Shown: piece by piece, positions 44,501-52,355 of the stretch
How the letters are laid out: the number at the start of each line of letters is the position of its first letter
Numbering within the stretch: the first letter of the stretch is position 1
NCBI GenBank assembly: GCA_018673925.1
Contig: JABHBL010000057.1
Location: forward strand, 62,001-126,000
Reading direction: 5' to 3'
From: Fidelibacterota bacterium
Lineage (GTDB): Bacteria; Fidelibacterota; UBA8477; JABMPR01
Length of the DNA stretch: 64,000 nucleotides
Position numbers and translations under genes: made by a program
Notes under the pieces: model-generated
Databases searched by the model: none
What the model was told of the DNA's origin: nothing
Seen by the model: the letters and a program-made list of their open reading frames with translations, nothing else

Positions 44501-44520
44501 GGGTTGATTGCATTACTCAT
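41503..44520 (-). CDS. actB: Alternative Complex III subunit ActB (molybdopterin-like/Fe-S fusion)
   Basis: A 1005-residue peripheral subunit. A Tat signal 'SRRKFLSLMGASMALAGL' lies at about 48-65. A molybdopterin-oxidoreductase-like domain (about 80-760) follows, and then an iron-sulfur domain with 'CTGCSACTIACQSENN', 'CQHCEMAPCEGVCP', 'CIGTRYCANNCPYK' and 'CTFCVQRI...CQQACPTDA' holding several clusters. In ACIII this molybdopterin-like domain carries no cofactor and acts as scaffold. The Tat motif is fused to the catalytic chain as usual. It overlaps actA by ATGA. Confidence 0.95.
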   Translation of the reverse strand: MSNAINPSAQGKTYWRSLDHLAETPEFKELVEKEFPDGADELKNPVSRRKFLSLMGASMALAGLTSCRRPVEKIIPYVVKPEEIIPGKPQYYATNMPFGTESFGLLVESHEGRPTKIEGNKNHPASGGSSNVFMQAEMLNLYDPDRSQMVLNQGKNSSWNAYRSAWKKIAETYTENGGEGMAILSESFASPTMMRLSEAFMKKFPQARWVTYDSVSDENIFSGVQAATGQLAQPRYNFKEANIVLSLDSDFLQMDSNDIPNARDFASRRKVRSEKDSMNRLYVVEGTYTITGGMADHRLRVQNGQIGMFAAALAHELSAQGLDIKAPRVNADFDKKWITVLARDLIHNKGKSLVVGGRRQPAEVHTLIALINEVLSNTNKTVSYTANPDMQASSLKSFMNLNKAMKEGKIESLIILGGNPVYQAPADVDFAAGLKKVNYSVHLSSHVDETSANTTWHIPEAHFLESWGDVSGYGGAGIIQPLIAPLFDGKSDIDVLADLVSDEEVWAYGVVQETWTGILGAAGFEKAWRKVVHDGFLTSTRETPVAMNKSRAQGVVSMSRYYSSTVSGNEMEVIFTASFSNFDGRYANNGWMQELPDPVTKVTWDNVALLSANTAKQLGVKNEDRLKVSTSGVDVVLPVWIQPGMADNTLALELGYGREIGRVSTGVGANVGVLRYASGMNIASGFTAEKALGTHTLACVQDHHGFDEEKLAADAIQERLPAIVRESTLSDYQKDPEFAMAFAEKNELKGMWKEHDYGEGNQWGMSIDLTSCTGCSACTIACQSENNIPIIGKDEVSNGRDMSWIRLDRYYTGDVEDPEMVFQPIACQHCEMAPCEGVCPVAATTHSEEGLNEMAYNRCIGTRYCANNCPYKVRRFNFFNYTKDVPEIVEMAMNPDVSIRFRGVMEKCTFCVQRINVAKIEVKNEGRGLEDGDIVVACQQACPTDAIAFGNINDPNSEVSKVKAQNRDYALLGELNLQPRTSYGAKLRNPNPDLEAEHHAAEHTA

Positions 44521-45167
44521 CTATGACATCCTGTACAGTCAGTAATCGGAGCTTTGATATCCAAGAGCTCTTTCTGTTTTGCGGCAAATTCAGCCTGGTT
44601 TGTTGGTGGTGTCCAGGTCATGTTGGTGACTTCACTTGCTGGGCGTATGTGATCATCGGGATTACGATGACAATCTAAACACCATCCCATACTCAATGGT
44701 TTGTGTTGTGCGACCACATCCATTTCAGCGACATTGCCATGACAGCTGGCACATCCAACGCCTACATTTATGTGGGCGGAGTGATCAAAGTATACATAGT
44801 CCGGCGACTTGTGAACACGGACCCATTCCAGGGGTGTACCATTTTTGAAACTTTCGCGGACAAGTGCCAATTTGTCACTATCGGCCTTGACCATGTTGTG
44901 ACAATTCATACAGGTTTTTGTCGGAGGTAAACCAGCAACAGGAGAAGTCTCCACGCCAGTATGACAGAATCGACAATCCAAGCCAAGGTCCCTCACGTGC
45001 ACTTTATGGCTGTAGGGGACGGGCTGCGCTGGACGGTAGCCGACGTCAGTGTACCAGGGGGAAGCATAGTACCATACCAGACCCACAACAACAACCAGGG
45101 TCAAGCCAGCACCAACAGCGGCATACAACGGGGCTTTATTCGTCCATTTGGGGAATATCTGAGCCAA
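44517..45167 (-). CDS. actA: Alternative Complex III subunit ActA (pentaheme cytochrome c)
   Basis: A 216-residue membrane-anchored cytochrome. One N-terminal helix (about 10-32) is followed by five CxxCH motifs in order: CRFCH, CMNCH, CASCH, CLDCH and CTGCH, matching the pentaheme ActA. It accepts electrons from ActB and passes them on. It is the first gene of actABCDEF, with a TTGTCA-17-TATCAT promoter about 110 bases upstream. Confidence 0.96.
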   Translation of the reverse strand: MAQIFPKWTNKAPLYAAVGAGLTLVVVVGLVWYYASPWYTDVGYRPAQPVPYSHKVHVRDLGLDCRFCHTGVETSPVAGLPPTKTCMNCHNMVKADSDKLALVRESFKNGTPLEWVRVHKSPDYVYFDHSAHINVGVGCASCHGNVAEMDVVAQHKPLSMGWCLDCHRNPDDHIRPASEVTNMTWTPPTNQAEFAAKQKELLDIKAPITDCTGCHR

Positions 45168-45503
45168 GATTTATCCCTTTATTTCTTTTCCAAAGTTTGG
45201 GTTTTTTGGGGGTTAAAATTTCCATCGGAATTACGCCGATCTTTCTTTGTTTTTTCCCCGCCTTTTAACGGCCAGCATGATACAATCCAGTCAAAATAAT
45301 GACAAGTAGTTTATCAATTTCAGGGCAGGAGAAATCAGGATAAATAATATCACCATAAAGCTCTCAAAACCTGTTGTTGGCAACTGTATTTTACTGAAAG
45401 GTATGTGAGAATTCTTTGGAGGAATTAAAGGCTTCTCTCCATATGAGTTGTGTCTATTTTCTTTAGTCTTTCTTATGTCAAATGGAAACCAGGAGGAAAA
45501 GGT
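45168..45503. other. 336-base intergenic region upstream of actA and TfoX gene
   Basis: The gap between divergent actA and the TfoX-like gene contains a minus-strand promoter for actA (45277-45305) and the AGGAGG ribosome site of the TfoX gene. No other open frame, RNA or repeat with support is visible. Confidence 0.6.
45277..45305 (-). promoter_or_regulatory. Sigma-70-type promoter of the act operon
   Basis: Read on the minus strand, TTGTCA, 17 bases, TATCAT (5 of 6 matches in each hexamer against TTGACA/TATAAT). The predicted start is near 45270, giving a leader of about 100 bases before actA. Confidence 0.65.
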
Positions 45504-45827
45504 ATGGCTGTATCAGATGCTTTTCTTGAATATATGTCGGATCAACTCTCAATGTGGGGAGGCGTGACTTCACGAAAAATGTTTGGCGGCGCAGGGCTTT
45601 ACCGTGAAGGTAAAATGTTTGCCTTGATTGCCGACGATGCGGCCTATTTAAAAGTAGATAACTCAAATCGAGAAAAATACCTGGAAGCAGGCTCCTCGCC
45701 TTTTCAACCCTATCCTGACAAACCCAACACCATGCCCTACTATGAGATTCCACCTGACATTCTAGAAGATCCAAATGAATTGATCCTGTGGGCTGAAGAA
45801 TCTTTGGCTATTCAGAAGAAAAAATAG
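45504..45827 (+). CDS. TfoX N-terminal-domain protein
   Basis: A 107-residue single TfoX_N domain: 'EYMSDQLSMWGGVTSRKMFGGAGLYREGKMFALIADDAAYLKVD' is the family core (short form: 'RKMFGGAGLYREGKMFALI'). Full TfoX/Sxy activators of competence have a second domain; single-domain versions are widespread and of unknown role. I start at ATG 45504 because AGGAGGAAAAG sits directly upstream. The YcaQ-like gene follows after 19 bases and may be cotranscribed. Confidence 0.88.
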   Translation: MAVSDAFLEYMSDQLSMWGGVTSRKMFGGAGLYREGKMFALIADDAAYLKVDNSNREKYLEAGSSPFQPYPDKPNTMPYYEIPPDILEDPNELILWAEESLAIQKKK

Positions 45828-45846
45828 CCTTCCTGCTCATATTCCC

Positions 45847-47043
45847 ATGGAATCACTATCCCCCCAACAAGCTAGAAAGCTGGTTTTATTATCACAGAGA
45901 CTCCCACCTGTAAAACAACCCGGGAGCGCTGTCACTGCGACCTTGTCAGCCATCGAGCATCTTGGATACATTCAGATCGATACTATCTCCGCCATTCAAC
46001 GCGCCCATCATCATACATTATGGAACCGCAATCCACGCTATCAGTCAGACCACCTGGATCAACTCGTACGGGACAAGCATGTTTTTGAGTATTGGTCTCA
46101 TGCAGCTTCGTATTTACCTATGCTTGATTTTCGTTTCAGTCTGCCCCGCAAAAAAGCCATTGCTGATGGAATATTGAGACACTGGTACACCCCTGATCAA
46201 AAACTAATGAATCTGGTGCTCAAGCGGATAACCGAGGAGGGGCCACTCATGGCCAGGGATTTTGTGTCCGCCGGTAAAAAGATGGGAGTCTGGGAGAGCA
46301 AGCCAGCCAAACGAGCCATGGAATATCTATTCCAGCAAGGGAGGCTCATGTCACCTCACCGGGAGAGCTTCCAGAAGGCTTACGATCTTACTGAAAGGGT
46401 TTTACCCTCGGGAATAGACACATCTCTACCCACCCCTGGAGAGCAAGCTCGTTTTCTCATCACCCGCTACCTGAGAGCAAATGGACTGGGTCAAGCTTCC
46501 GAGATCAGCTATTTGACCAAAAACATGAAACAGCCTGTTGCGGAAGCACTTGAGGAGATGATGTCCTCGAGAGAATTAAGACAGGTTGAAGTCAATGGAA
46601 AGACGTACTATGTGATTCCAAGCTCTCTTGAGCTGTTGAATAGGTCTCTGGTTCGCAAGAGGGCGAAAATACTTTCCCCTTTTGACAATCTCATCATTCA
46701 GCGCAAACGTATGCAAGACCTGTTTGGTTTTGAATATGTGTTAGAGTGTTACCACCCCGCCGCAAAACGTAAGCATGGGTATTTTGTCCTGCCAATTCTG
46801 TGGGATGGAAAACTGGTTGCGCGGGTAGACTGCAAGGCCGACAGAAAAACCGGGGTTTTTCACATCAAACACCTCGCTCTTGAGTCAACTCTGAAAAAGG
46901 TCGAAACTTTTGCCCTGGCTTTTTCTGAAGAGCTTGAGTTGTTTATGGCATTCAATGGGTGCAAAAAGCTTCAAATACACAAAACCACCCCCCACAACTT
47001 TAATACAGTGCTAGGGATGGCTTTAAAGGATTTTCTAAACTGA
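45847..47043 (+). CDS. YcaQ-like winged-helix DNA glycosylase
   Basis: A 398-residue protein of the HTH_42/YcaQ family. The N-terminal 'YIQIDTISAIQRAHHHTLW' contains the family's Gln-x-Asp catalytic pair, followed by winged-helix repeats and the conserved 'FEYWSHAASYLP'. The 'NLIIQRKRMQDLFGFEYVLECY' and 'GYFVLPILWDGKLVARVDCKAD' segments are also typical (quoted in parts). E. coli YcaQ removes bases from interstrand crosslinks, so a repair role is likely. Length matches the family. Confidence 0.9.
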   Translation: MESLSPQQARKLVLLSQRLPPVKQPGSAVTATLSAIEHLGYIQIDTISAIQRAHHHTLWNRNPRYQSDHLDQLVRDKHVFEYWSHAASYLPMLDFRFSLPRKKAIADGILRHWYTPDQKLMNLVLKRITEEGPLMARDFVSAGKKMGVWESKPAKRAMEYLFQQGRLMSPHRESFQKAYDLTERVLPSGIDTSLPTPGEQARFLITRYLRANGLGQASEISYLTKNMKQPVAEALEEMMSSRELRQVEVNGKTYYVIPSSLELLNRSLVRKRAKILSPFDNLIIQRKRMQDLFGFEYVLECYHPAAKRKHGYFVLPILWDGKLVARVDCKADRKTGVFHIKHLALESTLKKVETFALAFSEELELFMAFNGCKKLQIHKTTPHNFNTVLGMALKDFLN

Positions 47044-47044
47044 G

Positions 47045-47380
47045 CTAAATGGTCAATAACTTGACATCACTTTTGATGTAATCGGTCAAGATCGTGCCCG
47101 TGTATCTAACGTTCACGCCCAATTGCTTCAATGCTTGAGATGCCCCATACTCAGCTGCACAAGCCCTGCAGGCCTCTACCGAGACGCCTGAATCTATCAA
47201 CTCGACAATGCGGTCTTGGACCTCTTGATCATCCAGGGCAAGTTTTGTTGATCCTCCCCAAATGAGGATATTGATCTCCTCCCACCAACCCTTTTTCAGT
47301 GCATTATTAGAATACATGGCAATCATGTTTAGAAAAGTCTCTTTGTCGTCAGTGGTCCAAAGAATATTCAGCTTATCCAT
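47045..47380 (-). CDS. DsrE-family protein
   Basis: A 111-residue DsrE/DsrF-like protein: 'LNILWTTDDKETFLNMIAMYS' opens it and 'VEACRACAAEYGASQALKQLGVNVRY' holds a conserved Cys pair (Cys-x-x-Cys; parts quoted: 'CRACAAEYGAS'). DsrE proteins carry sulfur or mediate its transfer on a cysteine. The ribosome site GAGGAAGC precedes the ATG. A MerR-type remnant lies 22 bases upstream and could once have regulated it. Confidence 0.85.
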   Translation of the reverse strand: MDKLNILWTTDDKETFLNMIAMYSNNALKKGWWEEINILIWGGSTKLALDDQEVQDRIVELIDSGVSVEACRACAAEYGASQALKQLGVNVRYTGTILTDYIKSDVKLLTI

Positions 47381-47402
47381 CGCTTCCTCTACTTCCTGAT
47401 TG

Positions 47403-47498
47403 TTACTTCTTTAATGAATGATCTGCATAATAATGAAGAGCCCTTCTTGTTACTCCTGATAGCTCCGCCAACTGTTTGACGCTGTAATGTTTACCCAT
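47403..47498 (-). pseudogene. Truncated MerR-family regulator remnant
   Basis: A 31-codon frame from ATG 47498 reads 'MGKHYSVKQLAELSGVTRRALHYYADHSLKK' (two parts: 'YSVKQLAELSGVTRRALHYY' and 'ADHSLKK'). The first 25 residues are a textbook MerR N-terminal helix-turn-helix, whose next residues would normally be 'DEIGLL-KP'. The rest, including the wing and dimerisation helix, is absent, and no frameshifted continuation is visible before the DsrE gene. It is a decayed regulator, 22 bases upstream of the DsrE start. Confidence 0.75.
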
Positions 47499-47649
47499 CG
47501 TCAACGCTCATCCTTTCATCAGTACCTATTATAGGCTATGACGTCACGTGAGGGTCAAGGGATATTTTCAAGCTCACTAGAAAAAATTGTTAGCTTCGTT
47601 TTCAGGGTTACAGGGGCTTCGACAGACTCAGCAGCCGGTGGGTTGTAAG

Positions 47650-48507
47650 TTATTTTCCACGTCCCCGCATGGTTGGGTCAAGGGCATCTCGCAGCCCTTC
47701 ACCAAAAAGATTAAAACCAATAACCATAACGGCCACTGCCAGACCAGGGAAGACAGATATCCACCACTCACCCCTTAGATGCATGCGGCCAAAGGCAATC
47801 ATGGAGCCCCAGCTCGGTTCTGGTGGTTGAGCGCCCAGACCAATAAACGAAAGCGAAGCTTCTGCCATGACAGCACCAGCAATACTCATGGTAAAAGCTA
47901 CTATCACTGGTGCCAGACTATTGGGCAAGACATGGCGCATAATGATGCGTAGTTGTGAATAGCCCAAGGATCTTGCTGCCGTCACATATTCTTGTTCTAC
48001 AATGGTCAATACTTGAGAGCGCATAATTCTGGCCATGCCCGGCCAGCTCACCAGACCAATGGCCAGCATGGCCACTTCAATACTGGGGCGTGGTACTGCA
48101 GCTGTAATTCCGATCATAAACAGGAGGGCTGGGAACCCGAACATCACGTCAGTAAAGCGCATAATAATGGTTTCGGTCCAACCACGAAAGAATCCGGCAA
48201 TCAAACCCAGGATAGCCCCGATCAATAAAGATATGGAGCTGGCAATAATACCGACTTTCAAGGAGATCCTTGCACCGTAAATAATACGGGAAAGAACATC
48301 ACGACCCTCTTCATCGGTTCCCAGCCAGTGTTGGGTCGACGGGGGCTGCAGGCTGATATCCAGATCTGCATCGTATGGATCATAGGGGGCCACCCAATGG
48401 GCAAAGACACCAACAAAAACCAAGAGTATAACAAGGAAAAGACCAAACAGGGCAACCTTGTTCTTGCGAATCTGACGAATGGTTTCTGTGGTGATGCTAC
48501 CGCGCAT
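47650..48507 (-). CDS. Dipeptide/oligopeptide ABC transporter permease DppC-like
   Basis: A 285-residue inner-membrane permease with about six helices. The cytoplasmic EAA loop is 'EQEYVTAARSLGYSQLRIIMRHVLPNSLAP' (short form 'EYVTAARSLGYSQLRIIMRH'). The 'HWLGTDEEGRDVLSRIIYGAR' segment is typical of DppC/OppC. The dppB-like gene lies just upstream (69-base gap). No substrate-binding protein or ATPase gene is near, so these two permeases must pair with components encoded elsewhere. Confidence 0.9.
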   Translation of the reverse strand: MRGSITTETIRQIRKNKVALFGLFLVILLVFVGVFAHWVAPYDPYDADLDISLQPPSTQHWLGTDEEGRDVLSRIIYGARISLKVGIIASSISLLIGAILGLIAGFFRGWTETIIMRFTDVMFGFPALLFMIGITAAVPRPSIEVAMLAIGLVSWPGMARIMRSQVLTIVEQEYVTAARSLGYSQLRIIMRHVLPNSLAPVIVAFTMSIAGAVMAEASLSFIGLGAQPPEPSWGSMIAFGRMHLRGEWWISVFPGLAVAVMVIGFNLFGEGLRDALDPTMRGRGK

Positions 48508-48576
48508 AGACAGGCTCCATCAAATGGTTTCTTATTTCACCACGTGGCGATTCGAATCGCCGCCTAGATGGCCACA

Positions 48577-49503
48577 TCATTTTTTCTTCCCCAGACGTAT
48601 GCGCGGATCAATAACGCCATACAGAATGTCTACAATGAAATTGGCTGTCACAAAAATCAGGGCTGTGACCAGGACGGCTCCCTGGATGACGGGAAAGTCA
48701 CGCTTCAAAATGGCATTCAAGGCCAGGCGTCCAATCCCAGGCCAATTAAAAATCGATTCGGTTAAAACGGCTCCTGAGAGATAGGACCCAAAATCAACAC
48801 CAATGATGGTAATAACAGGAATCAAGGTGTTCTTAAGGGCGTGTTTTACTACAACGATAAAATTTGAAAGTCCTTTGGCTTTTGCTGTCCGGACATAATC
48901 TTGAGATAGGACTTCCAGCATATTAGCACGGGTGACGCGAGCCAGAAATGCGGCACTGCGAGTTCCAAGGGTGATGGCTGGCAAAATAAGGTAAGGCAGG
49001 CAACCGTAGCCCGTAAGGTAAGGCCACCCCACAGCCCGAGCTCCGATGACCATGAGTAACCCCACCCAGAAGACTGGCGCTGAGACCCCCAAAAGGGCAA
49101 TACCCATTGTGGTTCGATCCAGCCAGGAGTGTGGTTTTATGGCGGAGATTACTCCAACTGATATCCCCAGCAAGATGGAAACGAACATGGCCCCCGTAGC
49201 CAAAAGCATGGTGGCGGGGAAGCGTTCCATGATCATTTCTGTGACTGGCTTTTGAGAAATAAAGGAGACCCCCAGATCACCATGAGCCAAACCCCAGAGA
49301 TAATGTCCAAACTGCTTCCATAGCGGATCGTTCAAGTGAAACTGTTCACGCAATCGTTCCAGCGTTTCTTCTTCGTATCGTTCACCAACCATGGAAAGCA
49401 CAGGATCACCAGGGACTATATACATGAGTATAAATGTCAGTAGAATGATACCAAGAATGACTGGCACGAGCTGTGCAAAGCGATTTAGAATATATTGAAG
49501 CAT
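48577..49503 (-). CDS. Dipeptide/oligopeptide ABC transporter permease DppB-like
   Basis: A 308-residue permease: the DppB opening 'LVPVILGIILLTFILMYIVPGDP' (short form 'LLTFILMYIVPGDP'), the EAA loop 'LSQDYVRTAKAKGLSNFIVV', and the C-terminal 'GVIDPRIRLG' are characteristic. It forms the channel with DppC. The order dppB-dppC is standard, but the usual dppA, D and F are not beside it. Substrate is a peptide or nickel-type ligand, undetermined. Confidence 0.9.
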   Translation of the reverse strand: MLQYILNRFAQLVPVILGIILLTFILMYIVPGDPVLSMVGERYEEETLERLREQFHLNDPLWKQFGHYLWGLAHGDLGVSFISQKPVTEMIMERFPATMLLATGAMFVSILLGISVGVISAIKPHSWLDRTTMGIALLGVSAPVFWVGLLMVIGARAVGWPYLTGYGCLPYLILPAITLGTRSAAFLARVTRANMLEVLSQDYVRTAKAKGLSNFIVVVKHALKNTLIPVITIIGVDFGSYLSGAVLTESIFNWPGIGRLALNAILKRDFPVIQGAVLVTALIFVTANFIVDILYGVIDPRIRLGKKK

Positions 49504-49605
49504 TGATTCATTATAAGCAATTGAACGAAACTTAAAACTTGAAACTTATTCTTCTTGGATGCTTTCTATCCTTTTACCGTAACACTTAAACGTTAAGCTG
49601 TCCCC

Positions 49606-50412
49606 ATGGCAAACCTCGATCAAACCTTCCTCATCAATCTTGCTCTAAGTTTTGTTGTTGGCTCAATCTGGGTTACCGCTGTGACTGTCATTGCTGAACG
49701 CTTTGGTAGTAAAATCGGTGGTTTTATCGGCGGACTGCCTTCTACTATTGTGATTGCTCTGTTGTTTATTGGTCTTACTCAATCTACTGCTGACGCATCC
49801 CGGGCAGCTGTGATGATTCCCCTGGTTATGGGTGTGAATGGAATTTTTATCATGCTTTACCTGGCCACAGTACATCGTGGTTTGATCAAAGCTTTGGTCA
49901 CAGCTCTCTTCTTCTGGTTTATTGCCAACGGATCAATTGTGTTGGGGGGTATTGAGGGGCTCTGGGTTTCAATGGCTGGGTGGCTGATCCTTCTCGGTAT
50001 TAGTTACTACATTACAGAACATGTCATGGTGATTGCTTCCAAAGGAGGCATTCGAGTTCCTTATACACTGCAACAAATGCTTCTCCGAGGTATGGTAAGC
50101 GGGTTTATCATTTCCATGGCTGTACTGGTGAGTCGTCTTGCTGGTCCCATTATTGGCGGCATCTTTTCAACCTTTCCGGTTATTTTTATGTCAACCCTTT
50201 ATATCACCTACCGTACAGGTGGGCCTGAGTTTTCCAGGGCGGTGGCAAAGACGCTCATGTTAAGTGGAATGATCAATGTGGGTGTTTATGCTATTGTAGC
50301 TCATTTTGCTTATCAAAGTGCTGGCTTGTTAGTTGGAACGCTCATCTCTATGGGAGTATCCATTTTTTCTGCTTCTTTTACTTATCGTGTCATACGTCGT
50401 CTGACTCAATAG
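49606..50412 (+). CDS. Membrane protein with internal duplication, function unknown
   Basis: A 268-residue protein with about eight to nine membrane helices. The same pattern occurs twice: 'FIGGLPSTIVIALLFIGL' (about 37-55) and 'IGGIFSTFPVIFMSTLYI' (about 183-200), each with a Gly-Gly turn, then Ser/Thr and Pro. This suggests two inverted or parallel repeats, as in small transporters. I cannot name the family with confidence. The ribosome site before ATG is weak (CTGTCCCC), so an unusual start or leaderless mRNA is possible. Confidence 0.6.
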   Translation: MANLDQTFLINLALSFVVGSIWVTAVTVIAERFGSKIGGFIGGLPSTIVIALLFIGLTQSTADASRAAVMIPLVMGVNGIFIMLYLATVHRGLIKALVTALFFWFIANGSIVLGGIEGLWVSMAGWLILLGISYYITEHVMVIASKGGIRVPYTLQQMLLRGMVSGFIISMAVLVSRLAGPIIGGIFSTFPVIFMSTLYITYRTGGPEFSRAVAKTLMLSGMINVGVYAIVAHFAYQSAGLLVGTLISMGVSIFSASFTYRVIRRLTQ

Positions 50413-50516
50413 AACAGTCCGCCTTAAGTTTTACAAGCTCCCAACACATATTGCTCTTGGTAGTATTCGTTCATTTCGTAGTAAATAAATCCTAAATATT
50501 CTGCTAGATTCAAGGC

Positions 50517-51566
50517 ATGTCAGAAAAAGTAAATATCGGATTTAACCGAGTACAAAGGTTTCTGTTAACCATGGCAGCCTTTGTGGTGGTTGTGGCTGGA
50601 ATGCGCGCCTCACAGGATATCCTGATCCCCTTTTTGCTTTCTCTCTTTATTGCCATCATCACCATGCCTCTTTTAAACTGGCTGCGCAGTAAGGGTATAC
50701 CGACCTGGGCAGCTATATTGATAATTATTTTGACTATTCTGGTGGCTGGGTTTCTTATTGCCGTTCTGGTTGGTTCTTCTCTCACCGATTTTTCCAACTC
50801 GCTGCCAAGCTACCAAAGAGGACTTCAGAGTAAACTTAATGATGCCCTGGCTTTTTTTGAAGAAAAGGGCTTTAATATTGTAGATCAAACCTTTATGGAG
50901 TTCATTGATCCTGGTGCAGCTATGCGTCTGACTTCCAAAATTCTTACTGGAATGGGCAATTTGCTGGGTGATACATTTCTCATACTGCTTGTAGTCGTCT
51001 TTATGCTGTTAGAGGCTGCCACCTTCAGTCAAAAAATTGAGAAGGCCATTCCCACAGAATCACCTGAGATGGATCGCTTAAACGGTTTTCTCGAAAACAT
51101 CAATCGCTATATGGTCATAAAAACCTGGACCAGCCTCGGGACGGGAACCATAGTCACGATCTGGCTCAGTATCTGGCGAGTCGATTATGCACTCTTGTGG
51201 GGCTTGCTTACTTTTTTGTTTAACTATATCCCCAACATTGGATCCATCATGGCTGCAGTTCCACCATTTTTATTGGCGTTGGTCACATTGGGACCCTGGA
51301 CAGCCCTGGCCGTAGCGCTAGGTTATCTGGCAGTAAATATGACTATCGGAAGTTTTTTAGAACCACGACTTATGGGCAGGGGGCTTGGTCTTTCCACCCT
51401 GGTAGTTTTTCTGTCCTTGTTGTTCTGGGGTTGGGTGCTTGGTCCGGTTGGAATGATTCTGTCCGTGCCCCTGACCATGACAATGAAAATTGCCCTCTCA
51501 AGTTTTGATGAAACCCAGTGGCTTTCTGCCCTACTTGATGGTGGCTCCAGCGTAAAAACCAGCTAA
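50517..51566 (+). CDS. AI-2E family transporter (PerM/YhhT-like)
   Basis: A 349-residue membrane protein of the AI-2E transporter family. Two N-terminal helix pairs precede a central coiled cytoplasmic or periplasmic segment (about 90-150), then a C-terminal helix set with the family motif 'FLFNYIPNIGSIMAAVPPFLLALV' (short form 'FNYIPNIGSIMAAVPP') and 'GSFLEPRLMGRGLGLS'. The family includes TqsA and sodium/proton antiporters. The real substrate is unknown. AAGG precedes the ATG at 50517. Confidence 0.9.
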   Translation: MSEKVNIGFNRVQRFLLTMAAFVVVVAGMRASQDILIPFLLSLFIAIITMPLLNWLRSKGIPTWAAILIIILTILVAGFLIAVLVGSSLTDFSNSLPSYQRGLQSKLNDALAFFEEKGFNIVDQTFMEFIDPGAAMRLTSKILTGMGNLLGDTFLILLVVVFMLLEAATFSQKIEKAIPTESPEMDRLNGFLENINRYMVIKTWTSLGTGTIVTIWLSIWRVDYALLWGLLTFLFNYIPNIGSIMAAVPPFLLALVTLGPWTALAVALGYLAVNMTIGSFLEPRLMGRGLGLSTLVVFLSLLFWGWVLGPVGMILSVPLTMTMKIALSSFDETQWLSALLDGGSSVKTS

Positions 51567-51599
51567 ACCTTTTCCAGCTTTTAAAACCTTAGATAATCT

Positions 51600-52355
51600 T
51601 TAGCCGTAGAGTTGTCGCAGCACCTTCAGGGACTTCATGCCTCTGGATGATTCGATATGGTGGAAGGTAAATTGCCAGAGAAAATCCCACAAGGATCGTC
51701 GCTCCCGTCCATTCAGCGAGGTTTTATCAAGATCATCCCATTTCGTATCCAGAAGATTTTGAATCACGAGTAGAACTTCACCACTAACGTGAACTGAACC
51801 ATGACCTGGCTGATGGCATTTTACACATTCCAATTGTGGACCTCCAGAACCCAGAGAGGCTCCCTCATTGAGCGCTTCTCTGCAGATTGAGCAATGCCCA
51901 ACATGTGGTCGAAAGCCTAGTTCTCTAAGGAGGTGGGTGTGATAATACCAGAATGCCTCAGCAGAGGTATTTTCTCGATTACTGAGCCGTGCAAGACTGT
52001 CTACAAGGAGTTGAAATAAGCGGGGGTGGCTTTCTTCATCTTCAACAGAGCGATCCATCAATTCTACCATCACCTGGGCCAGCGTCAGACGATCAAAATC
52101 CTCTTCCAGTCCAAAGAATCCATCGATCAGCTCTCCAGATTTAAACAATTGTAACTCAGATGTCGCTTTGGAGTAGTAAATAACCTGGATGTGTCGTGTC
52201 GGCTGAAACAGACCCATGGCCTTACTTTTAGGTGAGCGAACCCCTTTTGCAATAAGCTTGAGGCGTCCAACTTCACGTGAATACAGCGTGATGATCTTGC
52301 TAGTGTCACCGTGATTCAGCGTTTTGAGAACAATAGCCTCTGCTTTTTCTATCAT
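51600..52355 (-). CDS. recO: DNA repair protein RecO
   Basis: A 251-residue RecO: the N-terminal OB fold opens with 'EAIVLKTLNHGDTSKIITLYSREVG' (short form 'VLKTLNHGDTSKIITLYS'), and the C-terminal helical part carries a zinc-ribbon-like pair 'CSIC...CVKCH'. RecO loads RecA on SSB-coated gaps with RecR. Its ATG overlaps the stop of the MFS gene upstream (ATGA), so the two are coupled. Confidence 0.95.
   Translation of the reverse strand: MIEKAEAIVLKTLNHGDTSKIITLYSREVGRLKLIAKGVRSPKSKAMGLFQPTRHIQVIYYSKATSELQLFKSGELIDGFFGLEEDFDRLTLAQVMVELMDRSVEDEESHPRLFQLLVDSLARLSNRENTSAEAFWYYHTHLLRELGFRPHVGHCSICREALNEGASLGSGGPQLECVKCHQPGHGSVHVSGEVLLVIQNLLDTKWDDLDKTSLNGRERRSLWDFLWQFTFHHIESSRGMKSLKVLRQLYG

Noticed and set aside
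47499-47649. Possible tRNA, integrase or attachment site between the MerR remnant and dppC.
   Set aside because: No cloverleaf arms, CCA end or direct repeat could be found; only a half copy of the dispersed repeat (47617-47633) is visible.
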